This document shows positions 24,671-32,032 of a DNA stretch of 64,000 bases, piece by piece. The stretch is from JAISGQ01 sp964500965 (GTDB lineage: Bacteria > Bacillota > Clostridia > Oscillospirales > Acutalibacteraceae), in the NCBI GenBank assembly GCA_964500965.1, contig CAZCQZ010000003.1:49426-113425 (forward strand), read 5' to 3'. The translations under genes and the position numbers were made by a program. Position 1 is the stretch's first letter; the number at the start of each line of letters is the position of its first letter. The notes under the pieces were generated by a model that worked only from the letters and a program-made list of their open reading frames with translations, was not told the origin of the DNA and made no database searches.

Positions 24671-24946
24671 TTATTTCTTAGATGTCTTGGAACCTGCATG
24701 GCCTCTGTAAGTTCTGGTGGGAGCAAACTCGCCGAGCTTGTGACCGACCATATCCTCAGTGACGAATACAGGAACGTGCTTACGACCGTCGTGAACAGCA
24801 AAAGTGTGTCCTACGAAGTCGGGGAATATTGTGGAAGAACGGCTCCAGGTTTTAAGAATCTGCTTATCGCCTGTCTCGTTCATCGCCTTGACCCTCTTGA
24901 GCAGCACCGGCTGGACAAAAGGACCTTTTTTAGTACTTCTGCTCAT
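24671..24946 (-). CDS. rpsS: 30S ribosomal protein S19
   Basis: 91 residues, MSRSTKKGPFVQPVLLKRVK and the conserved TWSRSSTIFPDFVGHTFAVHDGRKHVPVFVTEDMVGHKLGEFAPTRTYRGH pattern (in segments). Head protein. Confidence 0.97.
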   Translation of the reverse strand: MSRSTKKGPFVQPVLLKRVKAMNETGDKQILKTWSRSSTIFPDFVGHTFAVHDGRKHVPVFVTEDMVGHKLGEFAPTRTYRGHAGSKTSKK

Positions 24947-24961
24947 AGAAAAGCTCCTTTC

Positions 24962-25795
24962 TTACTTACCGTTTCTGCGTCTTACGATCATCTTAGAGGA
25001 AGCCTTCTTCGGGTTTCTGGTCTTGTAACCGAGAGCAGGCTTGCCCCAGGGAGTAACAGGGCCGGGACGACCGATGGGGCTCTTGCCCTCACCACCGCCG
25101 TGGGGGTGGTCACAGGGGTTCATGACAGAACCGCGGACTGTAGGTCTCCAGCCCATGAGACGTTTACGACCGGCCTTACCGATTTTAACGTTCTCGTGGT
25201 CAATGTTGGAAACCTGACCGATGGTAGCCATGCATTCTGCGGGAACATTGCGAAGCTCACCGGAGGGAAGTCTGAGAAGTGCCAGACCGTTCTCCTTAGC
25301 CATGAGCTGTGCCTGAACGCCTGCTGCCTTTGCGAGCTGTGCGCCCTTACCGGGGTAAAGCTCGATGTTATGAATGAAGGTACCTACGGGGATTGCGGAC
25401 AGGGGCAGTGCGTTGCCGGGCTTAATGTCGGCGTTTGCACCGGACACTACCGTATCTCCGACCTTGATGCCTTCGGGAGCGGTGATGTAAGTGCGTACAC
25501 CATCCTCATATTCGATGAGGCTGATGAATGCGGAACGGTTAGGATCATACTCGATGGTGAGAACCTTTGCAGGCATATCTGCCTTTTGTCTCTTGAAGTC
25601 GATGATTCTGTACTTTCTGCGAAGTCCGCCGCCTCTGTGACGAACGGTGATTCTGCCGTAGCTGTTACGACCGGACTTCTTTTTCAGGTTTTCGAGCAGG
25701 CTCTTTTCGGGAGCAACCTTGCACAATACCGAGTAATCAGTGACGGACATATTACGTCTGCCATTGGTCGTCGGCTTATAAAACTTGATAGCCAA
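24962..25795 (-). CDS. rplB: 50S ribosomal protein L2
   Basis: 277 residues: RNSYGRITVRHRGGGLRRKY, the peptidyl-transferase-centre segment NPCDHPHGGGEGKSPIGRPG, and basic tail KKASSKMIVRRRN. Needed for subunit joining. The 80-nt gap to rplW holds two small hairpins (25829-25845 and 25858-25871). Confidence 0.97.
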   Translation of the reverse strand: MAIKFYKPTTNGRRNMSVTDYSVLCKVAPEKSLLENLKKKSGRNSYGRITVRHRGGGLRRKYRIIDFKRQKADMPAKVLTIEYDPNRSAFISLIEYEDGVRTYITAPEGIKVGDTVVSGANADIKPGNALPLSAIPVGTFIHNIELYPGKGAQLAKAAGVQAQLMAKENGLALLRLPSGELRNVPAECMATIGQVSNIDHENVKIGKAGRKRLMGWRPTVRGSVMNPCDHPHGGGEGKSPIGRPGPVTPWGKPALGYKTRNPKKASSKMIVRRRNGK

Positions 25796-25875
25796 TTTAG
25801 CTCACTCCTTATGTGATTTCGGCTTAGCGGAAGCTGGCTACTTCCATACGTCGCCGGCTGCCGTGAGGCAGTCTA

Positions 25876-26169
25876 TTAAAGCATACCCTCGAAGAACTCG
25901 ATAGGCTTGGAATCCTCTGTAACGGTGATGATTGCCTTCTTCCAGGACTTGGTGTAGCCACCGTTGTTTCTGCCCTGGCGACGGAACTTACCACGCATGC
26001 TTACAGTGTTTACCTTCTTGGCGACGGTGCCGGGGAAGCAAGCGTTGAAAGCCTTGGCTATCTCAATCTTGTTTACATCAGCAACCTCGAAGGTGTATTT
26101 GCCCATGTGAACGCCCTCCATGGAACGCTCGGTGATGATGGGACGAATGATTATATCTCTGGGATTCAT
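25876..26169 (-). CDS. rplW: 50S ribosomal protein L23
   Basis: 97 residues: RDIIIRPIITERSMEGVHMG, YTFEVADVNKIEIAKAFNAC and NTVSMRGKFRRQGR. Docking site for trigger factor and SRP. TAATG junction with rplD. Confidence 0.97.
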   Translation of the reverse strand: MNPRDIIIRPIITERSMEGVHMGKYTFEVADVNKIEIAKAFNACFPGTVAKKVNTVSMRGKFRRQGRNNGGYTKSWKKAIITVTEDSKPIEFFEGML

Positions 26170-26792
26170 TATGCATATACCTCCTCGATCTGAGCTACAG
26201 CGTCCTTAACAACGATGAGCTTGTTTGCGTTGAGGATGTCATAAACATTGATTGTGTTAACAAGTGCAGTCTTAACACCGGGGATGTTTCTTGCACTGCG
26301 GACTATCTTCTGGCAGTTTTCGGGGATAACGATAAGTGCCTTGCGGTCCGCACCTACTGCTGCGAGCATATTAACCACGGTCTTGGTGGAGAACTCGTCA
26401 AGCTTGAAGGAGTCGATAACAATCATATCGTTTTCTGCAACCTTTGCGGAAAGTACAGACTTCATAGCAAGTCTGCGAAGCTTTTTATTGAGAACATAAC
26501 GGTAGCTTCTGGGCTTGGGTCCGAGAGCGATACCACCGTGTCTCCACTGAGGTGATCTGGTGGAACCCTGTCTTGCACGACCTGTACCCTTCTGTCTCCA
26601 GGGCTTCTTGCCGCCTCCGCGAACTTCGCCGCGAGTGAGGGTGGACTGTGTGCCCTGACGCTGATTTGCAAGATAGTTAACAACTACTGCATGTACCGCG
26701 TTCATGTTGGGCTCGATACCGAAAACGGATTCGGAAAGCTCTATCTCACTGAGCTGCTTGCCCTTAGTATCTACTACTGCAATTTTAGGCAT
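26169..26792 (-). CDS. rplD: 50S ribosomal protein L4
   Basis: 207 residues: VVNYLANQRQGTQSTLTRGE, GGGKKPWRQKGTGRARQGS (tunnel loop) and ALIVIPENCQKIVRSARNI. In enterobacteria and Bacillus L4 also regulates its own S10 operon through the leader; a structured leader with an attenuator is present upstream here. Confidence 0.97.
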   Translation of the reverse strand: MPKIAVVDTKGKQLSEIELSESVFGIEPNMNAVHAVVVNYLANQRQGTQSTLTRGEVRGGGKKPWRQKGTGRARQGSTRSPQWRHGGIALGPKPRSYRYVLNKKLRRLAMKSVLSAKVAENDMIVIDSFKLDEFSTKTVVNMLAAVGADRKALIVIPENCQKIVRSARNIPGVKTALVNTINVYDILNANKLIVVKDAVAQIEEVYA

Positions 26793-26808
26793 TATACTTC
26801 CTCCTCCC

Positions 26809-27486
26809 TTAAGCCTTTACGCTGTCGCTAATCATTACCAATGCGCCCTTTGCGCCGGGGATTGCGCCCTTGATGGCAATGAGGTTGTTTGCTACGTCAA
26901 CCTTGACAACGGTAAGATTCTGAACGGTTACACGCTCGCAACCGAGGTGACCGGACATCTTCTTGCCTTTGAAAACTCTGGACGGGTCGGAACAGCAACC
27001 GATTGAACCGCCGTGTCTTGCAACAGGACCTGTACCGTGGGACTCACGAAGGCGTCCGAAGTTCCAGCGTTTGATAACGCCTGCCCAACCCTTACCTTTG
27101 CTGGTGCCTACTACATCAATCTTGTCGCCCTCTGCGAATACGTCTGCCTTGATTACAGTGCCGACTTCTGCGGACTCTGCATTGTCAAGTCTGAATTCGC
27201 GGAGATACTTTTTCGGAGCAACATCAGCCTTCTTGAAGTGACCCTGTAAAGGAAGTGTCACGTTGGTGGGGAGCTCCTTGCGCTTTTCGCTGCGAACACC
27301 CTCATTGTACTTGAGCTTAATGTCTCCGAAACCGTACTGAACCGCAGAATAGCCATCGTTTGCAACGGTCTTGACCTGTGTTACTACGCAGGGACCTGCT
27401 TCGACAACTGTTACTGCGATTGCATTGCCTTGCTCGTCAAAAACCTGGGTCATGCCGAGCTTTGTGCCGAGAATCGCTTTTTGCAT
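26809..27486 (-). CDS. rplC: 50S ribosomal protein L3
   Basis: 225 residues: MQKAILGTKLGMTQVFDEQG, GKGWAGVIKRWNFGRLRESHGTGPVARHGGSIG (in part) and FKGKKMSGHLGCERVTVQNL. Early 23S rRNA binder. An 87-nt gap follows rpsJ. Confidence 0.97.
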   Translation of the reverse strand: MQKAILGTKLGMTQVFDEQGNAIAVTVVEAGPCVVTQVKTVANDGYSAVQYGFGDIKLKYNEGVRSEKRKELPTNVTLPLQGHFKKADVAPKKYLREFRLDNAESAEVGTVIKADVFAEGDKIDVVGTSKGKGWAGVIKRWNFGRLRESHGTGPVARHGGSIGCCSDPSRVFKGKKMSGHLGCERVTVQNLTVVKVDVANNLIAIKGAIPGAKGALVMISDSVKA

Positions 27487-27573
27487 TGTTTCTTTTCCTC
27501 CTGTTAGGTTATTGGTTGCCCCTTTCAGAGCAACTTGACCTCGACCGCCGGTTGGTCAGTATCGAATCAAGCC

Positions 27574-27885
27574 TTAGAGCTTAATTTCAATCATGATGCC
27601 TGCGGGGAGCTCTAATCCGGTAAGAGCCTCGACAGTTTTTGCCGAAGGTCTCAGGATGTCGATAAGACGCTTGTGGGTTCTGTACTCAAACTGCTCTCTG
27701 CTGTCCTTGTACTTATGAACCGCTCTCAGAATGGTAACGATTTCCTTCTCTGTGGGAAGGGGGACAGGGCCCGATACGGAAGCGCCTGTGCGCTTTGCTG
27801 TCTCAACAATCTTGGCTGCTGCCTGATCGACGAGAGATGAGTCGTAACCCTTGATACGAATTCTGATTCTTTCCTTGACTGCCAC
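27574..27885 (-). CDS. rpsJ: 30S ribosomal protein S10
   Basis: 103 residues from a GTG (GGAGGG, 7-nt spacing): ERIRIRIKGYDSSLVDQAA, GPVPLPTEKEIVTILRAVHK and EQFEYRTHKRLIDILRP. Besides its ribosomal role it is NusE, a partner of NusB in antitermination. First gene of the superoperon. Confidence 0.97.
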   Translation of the reverse strand: MAVKERIRIRIKGYDSSLVDQAAAKIVETAKRTGASVSGPVPLPTEKEIVTILRAVHKYKDSREQFEYRTHKRLIDILRPSAKTVEALTGLELPAGIMIEIKL

Positions 27886-28197
27886 AATAATCCCTCCTAA
27901 TAAAAAATTTGGTGGGCACTGACCGCCTGCGCTTGCACACCCAGCCGAGTGTTTCGCGTATGGACATCAAAAAACCGAAATCTGCGAACAAGCCGCAAGG
28001 ATTCCGGGACTTTATGCCCTTGCTCCGCCCGGTTTTTCTGGGGGAACAGGCAAGCCGATGGTGTTTGTGCGCATAGCAACCCTGATATACGCCCTATCAC
28101 CTTTCGCCCGGTTTGAAATCGGACATACTCCGCGTAAAAACCAGCCCGTAGGCTGCAACCTCACGCATCATCGCAATATGTCTTTGTGCAGTCGTGC
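27886..28197 (-). ncRNA. S10-operon structured 5' leader with attenuator
   Basis: About 310 nt separate the promoter from the rpsJ GTG. On the minus strand CCGGAATC (28007-28000) pairs with GATTTCGG (27982-27975), enclosing a GCG/CGC inner stem, followed by T6 (27974-27969): an intrinsic terminator. Upstream CCGGG (28032-28028) can instead pair with CCCGG (28008-28004), which would consume the left arm, an antiterminator. This fits transcription attenuation, as in the L4-controlled S10 leaders; the ligand here is inference. A 67-codon open frame in the same strand is not convincing. Confidence 0.65.
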
Positions 28198-28203
28198 TTG
28201 TTT

Positions 28204-28231
28204 ATTATAGCATAAATATCGGGTTTTGCAA
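28204..28231 (-). promoter_or_regulatory. S10 superoperon promoter
   Basis: Minus strand TTGCAA (28231-28226), 16-nt spacer, extended -10 TGCTATAAT (28212-28204). Start predicted near 28197, about 310 nt before rpsJ. Confidence 0.7.
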
Positions 28232-28438
28232 GCTTTTTATGATGTTTTGAAGAAAAATATTCGTAGAATGTATAAGAATTTTAACGGAAAATTTTGTGCA
28301 TTTTGACAATGCCATTTTTCTGCCGAAATCGAAGCTTTTTCCCTCTTGAAAAACGCCTTATATAATAGGTATAACAATCAACGGCAATATGATACACCCG
28401 GACGCGTGGTTTGTCAACAAATATTTACCGCTTAGCAA
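28232..28438. other. A+T-rich intergenic stretch
   Basis: About 200 bp between the S10 promoter and the terminator of the next unit. I see no gene or clear repeat; it contains A/T tracts that could act as an UP element for the S10 promoter. Confidence 0.4.
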
Positions 28439-28479
28439 AAAGGTGATGTAAAAAACTTGCACTTTTTTACATCACCTTT
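28439..28479 (-). terminator. Terminator of the GT8/acyltransferase operon
   Basis: AAAGGTGATGTAAAAAA with its exact complement around a 7-nt loop; a 17-bp stem 5 nt after the stop at 28485, followed on minus by TT and GC. Same CTGTAAAA-like architecture as other terminators in the window, here with the GATGTAAAA variant. Confidence 0.75.
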
Positions 28480-28484
28480 GGCTG

Positions 28485-30242
28485 TTATTCAGTTGTATAG
28501 CTCAACGGTATATGATATTCCTTTTCATATATATTCTTCCAGACCTCCGAGTTTTCAGCCATCATTTTTTCGGCGTTTTTAACTGCGGAAAGCTCCGGAT
28601 TCGGATATATCGGCTCGGCAATATGTATTGTATACTCCTGAACAAAGAAGCCGTCTTCTCCCATTATATCGCTGTCTTTCATTGTTATGAAGCAGGGCAG
28701 CACCGGGACGTTGTTTTTAGCGGCAAAGGAATAAGCACTTTTTTTCAACGGTTTCGGTTTTCTGTAATTCCACCACATGCTCTGTTCAGGATATACCAGT
28801 ACAAAATGTCCGTTTTGCAAAAGCTCATTTGTTGCGGATATGAACTTTTTCATGGTCTGGTGATTAGACGAAAGCGGCAGCGTATTACAGTGGCGCATAA
28901 GGAAGCCGTAAAATCCCGGAAACGAGGTGTAATTCCCCTCGCGGATAACCCTGTAAAACTCTCTGTCCGGCTGCTCTGCCGCTTCATACGCTATTTGAAT
29001 CGCAAAGCTGTCAAAGGCGTTAAAATGATTGCATGTAATGATTGCTCCGCTTTGCAGACCTTTAAAATTCTCAATTCCTTTAATTTCCTTTATTATCAGC
29101 TTTTTCTCTTTAATCAGGTTGTCAACAAATTTTCTGGCGGCTCTGTAGGCAAGCTTCGTTTTCAGCTTTTCGCCTATGCTTTTCTTTATATAGTCTATGT
29201 CCTCCGGATTCAGCATTTTTGCCGGTGGGTCAGGCTCAACATCAAGGTCAAATCTTCCTTCACGCTCGTATTCATCAATTTTGCGGATTATTTCCACTCT
29301 GTCCTGCGCCCTGCTGTTTTTGTTCAGGCGGTTGAGGAAATTGTCTTCACGGTTTATTTCAAAAATCGCAAGCTTCATCAGGTTTTCACCGCTCAGCCTG
29401 TCTCGTTCCTTTTCCTCGTCGGTGTATCCGTTTAGCTCGGCTTCTATTTCATCATAAACAGCCGTCTGTTTCGCATAGTCCCAGAAAATCGACCCGAATC
29501 GGCAATCGTTGTAATGCCACGGCTTGCTTGTCATTATATAATGAATTATTTTCGCTTCCTCTATCGGATAGGGGATTTCACCGAATACCATTGTATTCCA
29601 ACGTCTGTTGAGCCAGTAAACATGGTCTTTGCATATAAGATTGAGATAATCCTCGTCCTGCGTGACGACAAAATTATATGTATTAAGATACTGAATGAAT
29701 TTATCAAGCACAAAATGCAGTCTGAACTGCTCGCAGTTAATAAGCAGCATACCGGCATTGAAAAAATTATGACGTGATACTCCAACGACCTTTTCCGCAT
29801 ATGTGCCGTATTCATCTACCTGTACCATCGCCTGGTCATGACAGGCACCCAAATAGGCATCTCCGATATTCTTTCCGTAAAGCTCGCTGATGTCCCCCTC
29901 AACAACAGTGTCACTGTCTATGTAAATTGCCTTATCGTACTCCGGAAACATCTCCGCAATAAACATTCTGAAATATGTGGTTTTTGAATAATAATCGCGA
30001 ATCGGAAGCTTATCGGCTATTGTTTCGAGGTAACCCGTAACATCTTCAAAGGAGATTTCAAAGTTATCGTTTGCAAGCTCCAGCGTTTTCTTCATCATCT
30101 TTTCCGTTATTCCGGTGTGCAGAATATAAACGCGGTATTTATATTCCTTTGAAGCGTTTTTTATCATGGAATACAGCGAAACGATTGTATACTTTACAAA
30201 TGCATCGTCACAGGCATAAAAAATCGGAATTACATTATTCAT
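28485..30242 (-). CDS. GT8 glycosyltransferase fused to PlsC-type acyltransferase
   Basis: 585 residues from ATG 30242. Residues 1 to about 270: family 8 glycosyltransferase with VIPIFYACDDAFVKYTIVSL, the metal-binding DxD in KAIYIDSDTVV, FNAGMLLIN, QDEDYLNLI and the terminal IIHYIMTSKPWHY. A charged helical linker follows (about 275-365). Residues about 380-585: acyltransferase with HX4D motif NHFNAFD (active site) and the YPEQSMWW block in place of the common FPEGTR. Predicts glycosylation and acylation in one polypeptide, likely of a membrane glycolipid at the cytosolic face. Its ATG overlaps the preceding GT8 gene by 8 nt (ATGAATAA). The open frame extends 63 nt further, but that would deepen the overlap without a better ribosome site. 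Confidence 0.85.
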   Translation of the reverse strand: MNNVIPIFYACDDAFVKYTIVSLYSMIKNASKEYKYRVYILHTGITEKMMKKTLELANDNFEISFEDVTGYLETIADKLPIRDYYSKTTYFRMFIAEMFPEYDKAIYIDSDTVVEGDISELYGKNIGDAYLGACHDQAMVQVDEYGTYAEKVVGVSRHNFFNAGMLLINCEQFRLHFVLDKFIQYLNTYNFVVTQDEDYLNLICKDHVYWLNRRWNTMVFGEIPYPIEEAKIIHYIMTSKPWHYNDCRFGSIFWDYAKQTAVYDEIEAELNGYTDEEKERDRLSGENLMKLAIFEINREDNFLNRLNKNSRAQDRVEIIRKIDEYEREGRFDLDVEPDPPAKMLNPEDIDYIKKSIGEKLKTKLAYRAARKFVDNLIKEKKLIIKEIKGIENFKGLQSGAIITCNHFNAFDSFAIQIAYEAAEQPDREFYRVIREGNYTSFPGFYGFLMRHCNTLPLSSNHQTMKKFISATNELLQNGHFVLVYPEQSMWWNYRKPKPLKKSAYSFAAKNNVPVLPCFITMKDSDIMGEDGFFVQEYTIHIAEPIYPNPELSAVKNAEKMMAENSEVWKNIYEKEYHIPLSYTTE

Positions 30243-31077
30243 GGCAATCGAACTCCCTGTTATACTTTTCTCTAAGGTAGATATATTCGTACAGGATATC
30301 GTCAAATTGATAATATCCGAAGACTTTATGCATACTGCTTACGTCCCACTGCTTAATATTGGCGGTGTGGGGATAGGGCAGCCAGAAAAGTCGCTTTGAA
30401 AAATGCCTCACAACCGTATGCCTGTGCAAAAACTTCTGGTCGTTAAAACGCTGTGGCAACATCTTTTTCGCGGTGGTCGAGCGTATAATCGCACTCTGGT
30501 CTGCAAACACCAGCTTTTTAGTCTGAATAAGCTTTCGCGCTTTTTTCAGCAGTCCTGTTTCACGCACCCTTTTCATGTTAAAAAGTATAACACCTGCATT
30601 TACATAATTCGGGCTTATCAGGTACTTTCCGTAGTGGTCACGTCCTGCCGCATATTCATACTTTTCAACATCAATATCATAGAGCAGATGTATGTCTCTG
30701 TTAAACATTATGTCAACATCAAGATACAACAGCTTATCCGGTAATTCCTCTACCCTGTCCGCAAAAAGTCTTATAAGCGTATACGGAGAGCAATAAGCGT
30801 CCTCGTTGGGACATCCTCCGAATTCCTCGGCGTATAAATCGGTTACATCAATTTTACGAACAGTGTTTTCGCTGTTGTACACCGATATGACCTTTTTCAA
30901 ATATTCAACCTGTTTATCGCTTACAGGCAGGTATGTATCTTTTATGTGCGATGCGTCCATTGTAAAAATGTAAAACGTAAAGGGTTCGGCGGATTCGGTA
31001 CGCTTTAATATTGACAGCGCACAGGTCAGTATTCCGTCAAACACCTTATCATTTCCGCAAAACAATACGTTAACCAT
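30235..31077 (-). CDS. GT8-family glycosyltransferase
   Basis: 280 residues from MVNVLFCGNDKVFDGILTCA at ATG 31077 (AGGAG, 7-nt spacing; the ATG 6 nt upstream is too close to it). DxD in LLYLDVDIMF, PNYVNAGVILFNM, FADQSAI, and HRHTVVRHFSKR near the C-terminus. No signal peptide; a retaining hexosyltransferase acting on a lipid or glycan acceptor is the usual role. Overlaps the acyltransferase gene upstream (ATGGTTAA) and the fusion gene downstream by 8 nt each. Confidence 0.85.
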   Translation of the reverse strand: MVNVLFCGNDKVFDGILTCALSILKRTESAEPFTFYIFTMDASHIKDTYLPVSDKQVEYLKKVISVYNSENTVRKIDVTDLYAEEFGGCPNEDAYCSPYTLIRLFADRVEELPDKLLYLDVDIMFNRDIHLLYDIDVEKYEYAAGRDHYGKYLISPNYVNAGVILFNMKRVRETGLLKKARKLIQTKKLVFADQSAIIRSTTAKKMLPQRFNDQKFLHRHTVVRHFSKRLFWLPYPHTANIKQWDVSSMHKVFGYYQFDDILYEYIYLREKYNREFDCHE

Positions 31078-31855
31078 CGGCATTCTCCTTTTTTATGTAC
31101 TCAATTAACACTGCATCGGACTTCTCCGCTCTCCTGCACATGCAGTCGTAAACTCTGTCGCGAAGGTCTTTTTTCCGCTCTCTCACACCTAATGCCTCAT
31201 CGGGAAAGAACGGACCGTCAACATATGTCACTATTTTCGGCTTTTTTGAAAATCTTCGCTTTTGATATGTATTGGTAAAGCAAAAGGTCGGCACTCCCTG
31301 TTTTATCGGATATGCAAAGGAGCTGTCCGGAAACGGACGGATTTTGGTATAGTACGGCCAGATGTGTGCTTCGGGATATATCATTATGCAGTTTTTCTCA
31401 CTGCACCGCCGTTCTACTGCTTTCATAAAATTCTTATACGCCTGCATATCGTCCGGCAAAGGTAATGCTCCCATTGACGGCGTTACCTTTCCGAGCACCG
31501 GCATTGAAACATTATTCGGGTGGACAATAACATAAACGCTTTTCGGAAAGCTAACAAGTGTGGGAATAAAAGCATCGGCTATATCCTGCGTATGGTTTCC
31601 GTACATGAAAAAGCCCGTTTTTCTGTATTTTTTCAGCACATTTTTCCCGATTATTTTATGGTGAAAAGCAATCTTTGTATAAAGTAATGCTATCGGCGTG
31701 GCGACGATTCTGTACCAGAAAAAATGAGTAACGCGTTTGAATAAGGAATCGTGGCAATAGATGTAGCTTTTGTCAATCTTTTTCGCTTCTATCTGCGCTG
31801 TGGAAAACTCATCATTTAATTCATCGCTGTAATAAATAGCCCTGCGTTTTTCCAC
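31070..31855 (-). CDS. PlsC-family acyltransferase
   Basis: 261 residues; a membrane segment about residues 45-65 (YRIVATPIALLYTKIAF), then GNHTQDIADAF (HX4D active site), MPVLGKVTPSMGALPLPDD and MIYPEAHIWPYYTKI. The variant YPE[A/Q]xxW block is shared with the fusion protein, so both acyltransferase domains belong to the same subfamily. First gene of the three-gene unit. Lysophosphatidate is the textbook acceptor, but the two GT8 partners suggest a glycolipid. Confidence 0.83.
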   Translation of the reverse strand: MEKRRAIYYSDELNDEFSTAQIEAKKIDKSYIYCHDSLFKRVTHFFWYRIVATPIALLYTKIAFHHKIIGKNVLKKYRKTGFFMYGNHTQDIADAFIPTLVSFPKSVYVIVHPNNVSMPVLGKVTPSMGALPLPDDMQAYKNFMKAVERRCSEKNCIMIYPEAHIWPYYTKIRPFPDSSFAYPIKQGVPTFCFTNTYQKRRFSKKPKIVTYVDGPFFPDEALGVRERKKDLRDRVYDCMCRRAEKSDAVLIEYIKKENADG

Positions 31856-31976
31856 GCTATCACGCCTTTCTCACAAGATGAACATAATATAATACACAAG
31901 GTGTAATTGAGTCAATATACAAGATTTCGATTTTGTATGACAGCTTTATACAATCTTCACCGATAATACTGCACAC

Positions 31977-32027
31977 AAAAATAAAGGAGCTGTAAAAAAC
32001 GAAAGTTCTTACAGCTCCTTTATTTTT
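31977..32027. terminator. Terminator of the SpoIID-fusion transcript
   Basis: AAAAATAAAGGAGCTGTAA and exact complement (19 bp) around AAAACGAAAGTTC; T5 tracts on both sides. It abuts the stop at 32033. Confidence 0.85.
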
Positions 32028-32032
32028 GTCCG

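Noticed and set aside
27897..28100. 67-codon open frame in the S10 leader
   Set aside because: Overlaps the terminator/antiterminator structures, has no good ribosome site or recognisable sequence.
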